From: Polynucleobacter sp. 73C-SIWE
GTDB lineage: Bacteria; Pseudomonadota; Gammaproteobacteria; Burkholderiales; Burkholderiaceae
Length of the DNA: 64,000 bases
Assembly (NCBI RefSeq): GCF_018882465.1
Contig: NZ_JACVOK010000001.1
Coordinates: 496,001-560,000, forward strand
Reading direction: 5' to 3'
Shown here piece after piece: positions 55,844 to 64,000 of the stretch. Position numbers and translations under genes: made by a program. The notes beneath the pieces were generated by a model. That model made no database searches. It had not been told where the DNA came from and was given only the letters and a program-made list of their open reading frames with translations. Position 1 is the stretch's first letter. Every line of letters starts with the position of its first letter.

Positions 55844-56446
55844 TTAGTCGTATAAAACGTGATCGACGCCATCACATAAGCCATGCAACAAAACTAAATG
55901 CGTTTCTTGAATACGCGCAGTTCGAGTGGAAGGAACGCACAAGTGAATGTCATCTTTATCGAGCAAAGTAGCAATCTTGCCACCGCCATTGCCAGTAAAG
56001 GCAATAATTTTGATGCCCATCTTCTTTGCCGCTTCAATTGCTTTAACAACATTCTTAGAGTTACCGGAGGTTGAAATTCCCAAAAGGATGTCGCCCTTTT
56101 TTCCAAGCCCGCGGACTTGTTTGCTAAAGATATCGTCGTAACTGTAATCATTTCCAACGGCGGTCAGAATAGATGAGTCTGTCGTTAATGCAATTGCCGC
56201 CAATTCTTCACGCTCGCGCTCAAATCGGCCAATGAGTTCAGCAGCAAAATGCTGAGCATCGGCAGCAGAACCGCCATTGCCGCAGGCCATGACTTTGCCG
56301 CCAGACTTCAAACAATCTACCATTGCCAGTACGCCGCGAGCAACAGATTCAGGAAGAACTTTTTCAGCCTCTTGCTTTACTGCAATGCTGTCTAAAAAAT
56401 GTTGTGATGCGCGCTTACGCAGGGCTTCAATAGTATTTTTATCCAT
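55844..56446 (-). CDS. diaA: SIS domain protein DiaA (DnaA initiator-associating), phosphoheptose isomerase-like
   Basis: 200 residues from ATG 56446; an upstream TTG is less likely. SIS fold with CGNGGSAADAQHFAAELIGRF and GDILLGISTSGNSKNVVKA, ending TARIQETHLVLLHGLCDGVD. DiaA and GmhA are close relatives. The neighbourhood (dolP behind, rsmI divergent) matches E. coli yraO, so DiaA, a DnaA-binding tetramer, is preferred over the heptose enzyme. yraN and lpoA are not in this place. Confidence 0.85.
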   Translation of the reverse strand: MDKNTIEALRKRASQHFLDSIAVKQEAEKVLPESVARGVLAMVDCLKSGGKVMACGNGGSAADAQHFAAELIGRFEREREELAAIALTTDSSILTAVGNDYSYDDIFSKQVRGLGKKGDILLGISTSGNSKNVVKAIEAAKKMGIKIIAFTGNGGGKIATLLDKDDIHLCVPSTRTARIQETHLVLLHGLCDGVDHVLYD

Positions 56447-56531
56447 GCCAATATTATGCGCCAAACTGGGGTTAATTTCTAAAGCAACGTATGCTCTTAC
56501 TTATCACCAATCTTACGCAGAAGATGTCCCC

Positions 56532-57431
56532 ATGGAAATAGGCTCATTTGATTTTTTGAACCAACAGGATTTGCCTGCTGGAGCCCTTTATATGGTTGCC
56601 ACCCCAATCGGCAATATGGGGGATATCACCTTGCGGGCGTTACATGTATTAAATGCGGTGGATGGCATTGCCTGTGAGGACACCAGGCATAGTGCAGCAC
56701 TTTTACAGCAATTTGGCATCCACAAAAAATGTTTGGCACTTCATGAACATAATGAAGTTGAAGGTGCGCAAACTGTTATTCAAAGCCTTGCAAACGGTGA
56801 GCGTTGGGCATATATATCGGATGCAGGAACCCCTGGAGTTTCAGATCCTGGGGCGAGGCTAGTCCATGCAGTACAGAAGGCAGGGTATCGAGTGCTTCCC
56901 ATTCCTGGTGCCAGTGCAGTGTCTTGTGCAATCTCTGCATCCGGCTCGGTGATGCTGAATTCAGAAGGGCGTTTTCAGTTCCTAGGCTTCTGGCCGAATA
57001 AAACCAAGGAGCGAGATGCACTATTGCAAGATATTTGCAGCAGCAAAAAAACAAGCATCTTCTTTGAGTCTCCACATCACATTCGCGACACACTACTTTT
57101 ACTTTCAACTGTTTTAGAGCCAACACGCCAAGTCTATATTTGCCGTGAATTAACTAAAAAGTTTGAGCAACTTGTTTCAATTGAAGCGAGTGAACTCCCA
57201 TCATGGCTAGAAAATGCAGAGAGCTTGAAGGGTGAATTTATTGTTCTAGTGGCGGGGCGCCAGGCTAGCTCTGATGAGGCTCCAGGGCAGGACACCCTAA
57301 TGCTATGGGCAAACGCTCTTAGCCCTTATCTAGGCAGCAAAGAAATTGCTGCGGTTCTATCTCAAGCATTAGGAATTACAAAAAAAGAAGCCTATCAAGT
57401 TGCCCTAGATGCAAAAGACCAAGGCAACTAA
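56532..57431 (+). CDS. rsmI: 16S rRNA (cytidine1402-2'-O)-methyltransferase
   Basis: 299 residues from ATG 56532. Tetrapyrrole-methylase fold: LYMVATPIGNMGDITLRALHVL, ACEDTRHSAALLQQFGI, SDAGTPGVSDPGARLV and PIPGASAVSCAISASG. It methylates C1402 of 16S rRNA in the P site. The C-terminal part (after about 230) fits the family. Divergent from diaA. Confidence 0.95.
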   Translation: MEIGSFDFLNQQDLPAGALYMVATPIGNMGDITLRALHVLNAVDGIACEDTRHSAALLQQFGIHKKCLALHEHNEVEGAQTVIQSLANGERWAYISDAGTPGVSDPGARLVHAVQKAGYRVLPIPGASAVSCAISASGSVMLNSEGRFQFLGFWPNKTKERDALLQDICSSKKTSIFFESPHHIRDTLLLLSTVLEPTRQVYICRELTKKFEQLVSIEASELPSWLENAESLKGEFIVLVAGRQASSDEAPGQDTLMLWANALSPYLGSKEIAAVLSQALGITKKEAYQVALDAKDQGN

Positions 57432-57437
57432 AAACAT

Positions 57438-57668
57438 TTACTTGGCAGCAGGCGCTTTAGGGTCCGCTGGCGCGCTGGAGTCTTGGAAATTGAGCTGCGC
57501 AACGGGCTTGATTAATTGCTCGCTAGTGGTTAAAGAGTCGCCACGCTTGCCATTATTTACAAACACCATTAACAGCAAAATAATGATCAGGGGTACAAAA
57601 AAGCTTGCAAACACCATGATGATGAGTTGTTTTGGGGACTTGATCAGATTTCCGTGCTCGTTGCTCAT
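57438..57668 (-). CDS. Short membrane protein resembling the N-terminal anchor of cytochrome c5, without haem domain
   Basis: 76 residues with one membrane segment (about 15-37). The start (NLIKSPKQLIIMVFASFFVPL) and the linker (LIKPVAQLNFQD) resemble the anchor of membrane-bound cytochrome c5 proteins of betaproteobacteria. No CXXCH follows; the frame stops after a short Pro/Ala stretch, 6 bases before the rsmI end. It is a shortened relative or a stand-alone protein. Similarity is from memory and should be tested. Confidence 0.6.
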   Translation of the reverse strand: MSNEHGNLIKSPKQLIIMVFASFFVPLIIILLLMVFVNNGKRGDSLTTSEQLIKPVAQLNFQDSSAPADPKAPAAK

Positions 57669-57770
57669 AGGAATTTATTATTTATTGGGTTTTAGGGTTG
57701 TTTTGCGGTGATTATAACTAGAGAGTAGGGCTATAGGCACTTACAATGGCGGGGTATCCAGTTTTTCCTG

Positions 57771-57846
57771 GCGCCCGTAGCTCAGTGGATAGAGTATTGG
57801 CCTCCGAAGCCAAGGGTCGCAGGTTCGATTCCTGCCGGGCGCGCCA
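57771..57846 (+). tRNA. tRNA-Arg (CCG)
   Basis: 76 bases with CCA. Acceptor GCGCCCG/CGGGCGC, anticodon loop CTCCGAA gives CCG, T-arm GGTTCGATTCC. Confidence 0.97.
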
Positions 57847-57928
57847 AAACAGAAGGGGTTTTTGACCTACGTCATGCATAGAAAAGCAAAAACCACTATC
57901 ATTTGAGTCTAACTTATTGATTCTTATC

Positions 57929-59071
57929 GTGTCTACACATCTAAATTCAGCCCTTTCAGAGCCGTCCCTAACTAATCCGCTGCCTCCTGAGGCGCCATTA
58001 CCGCACCGCAAAATTATTCGGAGCTGGCTAATTCCAATGGCGCAAGGCGAAACAGGCCGCGCAATCATGCTTCTCTTTATCGATGCAACCTTATGGCTTG
58101 GCTGTATTGCTGGCACGATTTTTGTTGAAAACATTTTTCTCAAAATTATTTTCGGCTTAGTTGCTGGATTTGTAACTGGTCGCATCTTTATTTTGGGTCA
58201 CGATGCTTGCCATCAAAGCTTTACTCCAAATCGCGAACTCAACAAAGTATTAGGACGCATTGCATTTTTGCCGTCACTCACACCCTATAGCTTGTGGGAT
58301 GTTGGTCACAACGTAGTGCACCATGGTCAAACAAATTTAAAAGGTTTTGATTTTGTTTGGGCGCCCCTATCTAAATCTGAGTATGACGCGCTATCCCCAT
58401 GGCGTAAGGCTCTAGAGCGCCTTTATCGCAGTGGCTGGGGTCCGGTTTTTTATTACTTGATTGAAATTTGGTGGAGACGCGAGTACTTCCCAAATGCTAA
58501 AAATAAACCGGGTGATCGCCCAATTTTCTTAAAAGACAATTTGCTTGTTACTGGTTTCGCAATCATTTGGCTTGCCTGTTTAATTGCAGGAGCAATTGCT
58601 ACTGGTCAATCTATTTGGGTTGCACTCATTACTGGTTTCGCAGTTCCATTCTTATTCTGGAACGGCATGATTGGTTTCGTAGTCTACGTTCACCATACAC
58701 ACCCATCAGTCTCTTGGTATGACAAAAAGTCTGAGTGGTTACGCGCCCAACCGTTTGTTTCCACTACGGTTCACCTCACATTTAACTGGATTTGGGGCTC
58801 TTTAATGCACCACATCATGGAGCATACGGCCCATCACGTGGACATGAGTGTGCCCCTCTATCGGCTCCAAGAAGCCCAAAACACCCTGGAAACCATCCTT
58901 CCAGAGCGTATTTTTGTGCAAAAGTTCTCTTGGGACTGGTACTTCGATACTGCCCGCAAATGCAAGCTATATGACTTTGAAAACAAGGCTTGGCTAGACT
59001 TTGATGGCAATAAAACGGCCGATTCAGTCAGGGTTGTCTTAAGCCCAGCCCCAGTGGGACAAAACGGGTAA
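57929..59071 (+). CDS. Membrane fatty acid desaturase
   Basis: About 380 residues from GTG 57929 (a TTG lies four codons earlier; no ATG nearby upstream). Three histidine boxes of the di-iron desaturase family: HDACHQ, HNVVHH, and HHIMEHTAHH. Four or more membrane segments (about 43-63, 65-85, 210-230, 235-260). It probably adds a double bond to acyl lipids in the inner membrane; the position cannot be told from sequence. Followed 42 bases on by the zinc-ribbon gene. Confidence 0.88.
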   Translation: MSTHLNSALSEPSLTNPLPPEAPLPHRKIIRSWLIPMAQGETGRAIMLLFIDATLWLGCIAGTIFVENIFLKIIFGLVAGFVTGRIFILGHDACHQSFTPNRELNKVLGRIAFLPSLTPYSLWDVGHNVVHHGQTNLKGFDFVWAPLSKSEYDALSPWRKALERLYRSGWGPVFYYLIEIWWRREYFPNAKNKPGDRPIFLKDNLLVTGFAIIWLACLIAGAIATGQSIWVALITGFAVPFLFWNGMIGFVVYVHHTHPSVSWYDKKSEWLRAQPFVSTTVHLTFNWIWGSLMHHIMEHTAHHVDMSVPLYRLQEAQNTLETILPERIFVQKFSWDWYFDTARKCKLYDFENKAWLDFDGNKTADSVRVVLSPAPVGQNG

Positions 59072-59113
59072 AATAGACCTTCTGTATAAAGATTTGCCTT
59101 ACCCGGATTGCCC

Positions 59114-59299
59114 ATGACTACCTCGACTCCAGCTGCTACCCAAGATACCTCTCAGAGCCTTAAGTTTTGCTCTTCTTGCAGTCGCGAAAAACGACTTGAG
59201 GGTGGCACGTGGATTCCAACAAGCAATCGTAAGCAACGCTGGATTTGCGCCAGCTGCCTATACAACCGTACACACCGTACCGGTTCAGCCAAAACTTAA
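59114..59299 (+). CDS. Small zinc-ribbon protein, unknown function
   Basis: 61 residues from ATG 59114. Two CXXC pairs (CSSC and CASC) separated by about 25 residues, and a basic end (NRTHRTGSAKT), so a zinc-binding knuckle that could touch nucleic acid. Not recognised as a named family. Same strand as the desaturase and gcvH. Confidence 0.65.
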   Translation: MTTSTPAATQDTSQSLKFCSSCSREKRLEGGTWIPTSNRKQRWICASCLYNRTHRTGSAKT

Positions 59300-59366
59300 T
59301 ACCCCGTGATGGTCAATGCCATCACACGCATGGGATCGAAATTCAATCCCAAATAAAACGCTGCCA

Positions 59367-59759
59367 ATGAACACCCAAGACACATTTAAATTTGCCGTGA
59401 CTCATGAGTGGGCCGATGTCCAAAGTGATGGCCTAGTGTGGGTTGGAATTAGCAATCATGCACAAGAGGCTTTGGGTGACGTCATGTTTTTTCAAGCCCC
59501 TACACTAGGCCAGCAGGTCAAGCAGGGTGAAGCAATTGCTGTGATTGAGTCTGTCAAAGCGGCAAGTGACATCCATGCTCCTTTGAGCGGCGAGATTGTT
59601 GCACTAAATGAAGCAGTAGATTCATCTCCTGAAATAGTGAATGAAAAGCCTTATAGCGTTTGGCTATTCAAAATCAAACCAGCCTCTCCAAGCAGTCTCG
59701 CCTCTGAGCTTGATCAATTGATGAATCTTAATCAATACAACACCACAGCTGGCGCCTAA
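59367..59759 (+). CDS. gcvH: Glycine cleavage system H protein
   Basis: 130 residues from ATG 59367; longer readings run into non-coding sequence. Lipoyl-domain fold with the lipoylated lysine K64 in IESVKAASDIHAP, and THEWADV, VWVGISNHAQEALGDV before it. It shuttles the aminomethyl group between GcvP, GcvT and Lpd. gcvT and gcvP are not next to it, so it works with distant genes, or has a lipoate-relay role. Confidence 0.93.
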   Translation: MNTQDTFKFAVTHEWADVQSDGLVWVGISNHAQEALGDVMFFQAPTLGQQVKQGEAIAVIESVKAASDIHAPLSGEIVALNEAVDSSPEIVNEKPYSVWLFKIKPASPSSLASELDQLMNLNQYNTTAGA

Positions 59760-59766
59760 GCAAAAA

Positions 59767-61899
59767 TTAAATTGCGATTGGATCGCGCTCAATTAACCAA
59801 CGTACACGAGTTGTTTTACTGATACGTCCTTGAGAGTTGGCTCGTAATTCTCGATCAACTGCCTCCAAAACTTCTTGCAACTGTTTGCGACTATCGGCTT
59901 CGATCAAGAGTTGTGCGCGCTCGGTGCCTGCAACCCGCATGACTGCTTTTGGAACAGGATCATAGGCTCGAAGCCCGTCAGACATAAAGCCCTGGGACTT
60001 TAATTTCCCCTTAAGAGCACTTAAAAATTGAATTGCTTTGTCCAGGCTTTTTGCCTCCGCGTGCACTAAAGCCTGATGTGAAAACGGTGGGAGTCCAGCC
60101 TCCTGTCTCTCATGAGTGGTGTGAGATAAAAATCCATCTACATCATGTCGCAGCAAATACTGAAATACTGCAGCCTCAGGATATTGGGTCTCGATATAAA
60201 TGTCTCCACTGGCCTGGCCCTCTTTGCCAGAGCGCCCCGCACGACCAGCCACTTGCACCAATTGTGCAAAAAGTCTTTCTGCAGCCCTAAAGTCTTGAGA
60301 AAACAATCTTCCATCTGCATCCAATACGCCGACAAGCCCAATATTTTGATAGTCATGTCCTTTGGCAATCATTTGTGTGCCAACGACAATGTCTACCTTG
60401 CCCTGATGGATCTCTTGGAATAGCTCTTCCGTGCCCTTGCTGCCTCTACTAGCATCAGTATCAACTCGCAGTACTCTAGCAGCAGGCCATATTTCCTCAA
60501 TAGCATCTTCAATCTTTTGTGTGCCTTGACCCAAAGTTTTTAAATCGGCGTTACCACAATCCGGGCAATGACTTGGAATCGGTTTTGCCAGACCGCAGTG
60601 ATGACAACTTAAGACCGATTTTTTAGTCAGCGCGCCCGCTTTATGGACCACCATATATGAGCTGCACTGTTGACATTTAGAAAGCCATGCACAGGCGTTG
60701 CAACTTAATACCGGGGCATACCCCCTGCGGTTAATTAAAACTAAGCTTTGTTTTTTATCTTCTAAATTTTTACTAATCGCATTGGCTAAAGTCTTTGTAA
60801 TTGGGCTTTTATCTTTAGGCCTACCAACATCCCCAGGGCTATATTGATTCTGAGGATCGCGGGTATTGATGAGGTGGACTCTAGGCAGTCCCGCGCCTTG
60901 CGCCCTCTGATCTAATCGAATGTGCTCATAACGTCCAGCTTTTGCTGCCGTCCATGTTTCTAAAGAGGGCGTGGCAGATGAAAGCAGTATTGGCACCTTC
61001 ACATCATGCGCACGCCAAATGGCAAGGTCTCGCGCTGAGTAGCGAATGCCATCTTGTTGCTTATAAGATGGGTCATGCTCTTCATCTACAACGATTGCGC
61101 GCAAATTTGGGAGCGGGGTCAGCGCCGCTAATCTGGTTCCCAGAATAATTTGTGCTTTACCAGTCATTGCCTCGAACCAAGCAATGCCTCTTTCTTTCTC
61201 GGTCACCCCACTATGAAGTACCACCATTTTCTTTTCTGGAAAATAGGCGCGCACTCTTCGTTCAAGCTGTGGAGTTAAATTAATTTCAGGAACAAGCAAC
61301 AATACCTGCGCACTTTCATCGCTCAGAGCCTCTCTTAACCAATTCAAAAAGACTGCAGTCTTTCCACTGCCTGTTTGGCCCTGAAGCAGCATGGCTTTAA
61401 ATTCATTTTTTTTTCTACTGCCTTGGCGGATTTTTTCTAGCGCCTGTTTTTGATCTGCATTTAATTCTGCTTCGCCAATCAATCCTTCGCTTTTCTCTTC
61501 CAGACTTTTTTTCTTTTTCTTCTCTGCTGCAGCAATGAGTTTTGTGGGGATTTTTTCCCAATTCTCAGACTTTTTCCACATCTGTGGAATTGTTGGAATG
61601 ATAGTTTCTCCAAGCGCATGGATGTAATACTGGCTTGCAAAGTTAATCAGTCTTAGGGCTGCTGGCTCGAAAGCAGGTAATGGGGCCAACTTGGTGACTG
61701 ACTTTAGTTTGTCGATTTCAAAATCAGAGTGTGCACTAACTTTTATTACAAGCCCGACCAAACTTGAACGCCCAAAAGGCACCTCTACCAACCGTCCTAC
61801 TTTTGGAGCTGCCCCTAACTTTTCAGAATCCCATAAGTAATCAAAGCCCTGCGCCAAGGGCTTATCAACAACTACCTGAACCACGATGGGTGGAGCCAT
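59767..61899 (-). CDS. priA: Primosomal protein N' (replication restart helicase)
   Basis: 710 residues. 3'-binding domain at the N-terminus, helicase with Walker A GQTGSGKTAVF, DEEH box VVDEEHDPSYK. The eight-cysteine zinc region runs from CNACAWLSKCQQC to CHHCGLAK and CPDCG. RAGRSGKEGQASG is motif VI. It reloads the replisome at stalled forks. Converges with gcvH (7 bases). Confidence 0.96.
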   Translation of the reverse strand: MAPPIVVQVVVDKPLAQGFDYLWDSEKLGAAPKVGRLVEVPFGRSSLVGLVIKVSAHSDFEIDKLKSVTKLAPLPAFEPAALRLINFASQYYIHALGETIIPTIPQMWKKSENWEKIPTKLIAAAEKKKKKSLEEKSEGLIGEAELNADQKQALEKIRQGSRKKNEFKAMLLQGQTGSGKTAVFLNWLREALSDESAQVLLLVPEINLTPQLERRVRAYFPEKKMVVLHSGVTEKERGIAWFEAMTGKAQIILGTRLAALTPLPNLRAIVVDEEHDPSYKQQDGIRYSARDLAIWRAHDVKVPILLSSATPSLETWTAAKAGRYEHIRLDQRAQGAGLPRVHLINTRDPQNQYSPGDVGRPKDKSPITKTLANAISKNLEDKKQSLVLINRRGYAPVLSCNACAWLSKCQQCSSYMVVHKAGALTKKSVLSCHHCGLAKPIPSHCPDCGNADLKTLGQGTQKIEDAIEEIWPAARVLRVDTDASRGSKGTEELFQEIHQGKVDIVVGTQMIAKGHDYQNIGLVGVLDADGRLFSQDFRAAERLFAQLVQVAGRAGRSGKEGQASGDIYIETQYPEAAVFQYLLRHDVDGFLSHTTHERQEAGLPPFSHQALVHAEAKSLDKAIQFLSALKGKLKSQGFMSDGLRAYDPVPKAVMRVAGTERAQLLIEADSRKQLQEVLEAVDRELRANSQGRISKTTRVRWLIERDPIAI

Positions 61900-62163
61900 T
61901 ATTTACTTCAATCTTTCGTTTTACCTGTGGATAAGTCTGTGGATATCATCCAATGATTCTGATTTATAAGCCAATTTACCAGCTATCTAGATTTGCACTA
62001 TTTTTGAGCTTTTTATTAAAAATCTATATGAATCAATAGTTTAGGATAAACTCTGGAAGTTAATGTTTATCTTTATACGGAATCTTCATGAATTTTGAAA
62101 TTTGCACTGATCTGTGCATAACTTTTATCAAAATTCCAAGCTTAAGTTAGCGAGTACTCAGGA

Positions 62164-63276
62164 TTATTGCTTTGACCTAAGAGCTCTTGAGCGCTGAATT
62201 ACGGTTTCTGTCAATGCGCTTACGCTTTCAGGTGGCGTAAATTGGGAGATTCCGTGACCCAAGTTGAAGATATGTCCATCTAGAGGGTGCAGACCTGGCT
62301 TAAGGGCCGGAGCACCTGCCAAATCTTCTAGAAGGAGGTTGGCCTGCTCTGCAATCTGTTTTGGCTCAGAGAACAGAATGAGAGGATCTAAGTTGCCTTG
62401 TAACGCCAAAGGTCTGTTCAATGCGAGCAGTTGCTTGCGAGCACGGCTGAGCGAGATCGTCCAATCAATTGCAATGACATCAGCGCCAGCATGCGCCATA
62501 TCGTTTAACCAAATTGCGCCGCCCTTGGTAAACATAATGATCGGAATTTTTCTGCCTTCATGTTCGCGTGGCAATAAGGAAATCACCTTCTGCATCGATG
62601 CCAAAGACATTTGCTGATACCAACCATCAGGCAACATCCCGCCCCAGGTATCAAAAATCATTAACGCTTGTGCGCCAGCTTTTGCTTGTTCAGTTAAATA
62701 TGCAGCAACCGATTGAGCGTTGATATCCAAGATGTGCTGCAACAAATCAGGGCGACTAAACATCATGGTTTTAGCATGACGGAAATCATCGGAGCCAGAA
62801 CCATCAATCATGTAGCAGGCCAATGTCCATGGGCTTCCAGAGAAGCCAATCAAAGGTACGCGCTGCTTACCGTCTTGAATAAGTGCTTTACGAATTTCAG
62901 AAACAGCATCAAATACATACTTCAGTTCGCCCATATCGGCGACGCGCAATTTTTTAACCGCTTCTTCGGTGCGAAGAGGGTGATCAAAGCTTGGGCCTTC
63001 ACCACCAGTAAATTTGAGGCCTAATCCCATCGCATCTGGAATGGTCAAAATATCAGAAAACAAAATGGCCGCATCTAGTGGATAGCGATCCAATGGCTGA
63101 AGGGTTACTTCGGTAGCATATGCAGGATTTTTTGCGAGCCCTAGAAAGCTTCCAGCTTTAGCGCGGGTTGCATTGTATTCAGGGAGATATCGGCCAGCCT
63201 GACGCATGAGCCAAAGCGGTGTTTGATCAACCGCTTCGCCCAAGCAGGCTTTTAAGAACCGATCGTTTAGCAGCAA
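62164..63276 (-). CDS. hemE: Uroporphyrinogen decarboxylase
   Basis: 370 residues, removes four carboxyls from uroporphyrinogen III in haem synthesis. [15 protein letters not shown] is the N-terminal signature; [15 protein letters not shown], and GNLDP near the C-terminus also fit. 15 bases after atpC. The 264 bases up to priA hold no gene that I recognise. Confidence 0.97.
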   Translation of the reverse strand: MLLNDRFLKACLGEAVDQTPLWLMRQAGRYLPEYNATRAKAGSFLGLAKNPAYATEVTLQPLDRYPLDAAILFSDILTIPDAMGLGLKFTGGEGPSFDHPLRTEEAVKKLRVADMGELKYVFDAVSEIRKALIQDGKQRVPLIGFSGSPWTLACYMIDGSGSDDFRHAKTMMFSRPDLLQHILDINAQSVAAYLTEQAKAGAQALMIFDTWGGMLPDGWYQQMSLASMQKVISLLPREHEGRKIPIIMFTKGGAIWLNDMAHAGADVIAIDWTISLSRARKQLLALNRPLALQGNLDPLILFSEPKQIAEQANLLLEDLAGAPALKPGLHPLDGHIFNLGHGISQFTPPESVSALTETVIQRSRALRSKQ

Positions 63277-63291
63277 GGGGATGGCCGGGTT

Positions 63292-63708
63292 TTACTTCTT
63301 ACGGCGGAAGCGGGCAATAGCAGCCAACTGTGCAGCAGCCATAGCAAACTCGGATTGGGCCAAAGCCAAATCAAAGTCAGTGCCACGGTTTTGCATTGCT
63401 TCTTCTGCACGTTTCTTAGCTTCGATGGCTTTTGCTTCATCAAGATCGTGGCCACGAATAGCGGTATCCGCTAATACGGTGACGCGATCTGGCTGAACTT
63501 CTAAATAACCACCAGCAACAAACACGAATTCTTCATCGCCATCTGCCTTTTCAATCCGAACAGAGCCTGGACGAATGCGTGTAATTAATGGGGTGTGGCC
63601 ATGCAAGATACCGAGCTCACCACCTTCGCCTGGAAGAGCTACAAACTTAGCCTCTCCGCTGAAAATGGACTGCTCGGCACTAACTACGTCGACATGTATG
63701 TTTGACAT
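63292..63708 (-). CDS. atpC: ATP synthase epsilon subunit
   Basis: 138 residues; N-terminal beta-sandwich ([23 protein letters not shown], then [11 protein letters not shown]) and C-terminal helical hairpin (about 90-135). Couples F1 rotation and can inhibit ATPase. 21 bases after atpD. Confidence 0.97.
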   Translation of the reverse strand: MSNIHVDVVSAEQSIFSGEAKFVALPGEGGELGILHGHTPLITRIRPGSVRIEKADGDEEFVFVAGGYLEVQPDRVTVLADTAIRGHDLDEAKAIEAKKRAEEAMQNRGTDFDLALAQSEFAMAAAQLAAIARFRRKK

Positions 63709-63729
63709 AATTTCCCTAGATGAAAGCGA

Positions 63730-64000
<271 letters not shown>

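Noticed and set aside
57718..58185. Reverse reading frame of 155 residues over tRNA-Arg
   Set aside because: It covers the tRNA and the start of the desaturase in antisense, and its middle is the translation of the tRNA complement, a well-known annotation artefact.

Overview
The window reads as a single chromosomal segment from a betaproteobacterium of the Burkholderiaceae type. Protein similarity and gene order point towards Polynucleobacter or a close relative, but this is recognition from memory and was not checked by a search. Evidence for the group: a beta-type 16S gene, a single rRNA operon with tRNA-Ile and tRNA-Ala in the spacer, the zinc-free long form of S14, a three-helix SecE, alanine-rich tails on S3 and L10, and the order atpD-atpC-hemE-priA. 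Gene density is very high. No prophage, CRISPR array, resistance island or large mobile element was seen.

Layout. 1-2205 is the N-terminal part of glutamate synthase (gltB, reverse). 2390-3094 is a lone RAYT-type (Y1 HUH) transposase with short palindromes on both sides, directly behind the PBP1A gene. 5588-9034 is a forward operon: a small membrane/coiled-coil protein, a short secretin, aroK and aroB. It occupies the place where many proteobacteria keep pilMNOPQ-aroKB next to PBP1A. 9039-15594 holds cyaY, lptM-lysA, a diheme cytochrome c, engB, hemB, dsbD and cutA.

15662-48400 is one long reverse block of translation and transcription genes. In transcription order: tRNA-Tyr, tRNA-Gly, tRNA-Thr, tuf, tRNA-Trp, secE, nusG, rplKAJL, rpoBC, rpsL, rpsG, fusA, tuf, rpsJ, the S10 operon, the spc operon, and the alpha operon ending at rplQ. 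Boundaries between operons are visible as hairpins. At three of them (str, S10, spc) a terminator-like hairpin is followed at once by a promoter with the -10 hexamer TAGAAT. The two tuf genes encode identical proteins.

48505-53641 is the rRNA operon (16S-Ile-Ala-23S-5S, reverse), with a strong TTGACA promoter, two boxA-like sites and long complementary processing stems around 16S and 23S. 54117-57668 holds a GNAT acetyltransferase, a small cytochrome c, and the dolP-diaA / rsmI group known from E. coli yraLMNOP. It also holds a short membrane protein that looks like a cytochrome c5 anchor without its haem domain. 57771-59759 has tRNA-Arg(CCG), a fatty acid desaturase, a small zinc-ribbon protein and gcvH. 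59767-64000 runs reverse with priA, hemE, atpC and the 3' end of atpD.

Most of the window is core housekeeping. I did not find a convincing new multi-gene system. The items most worth checking are the condensed secretin cluster, the overlapping alternative hairpins between rplL and rpoB, the terminator-promoter junctions of the ribosomal operons, the palindromes around the RAYT gene, and the haem-less cytochrome c5 anchor.
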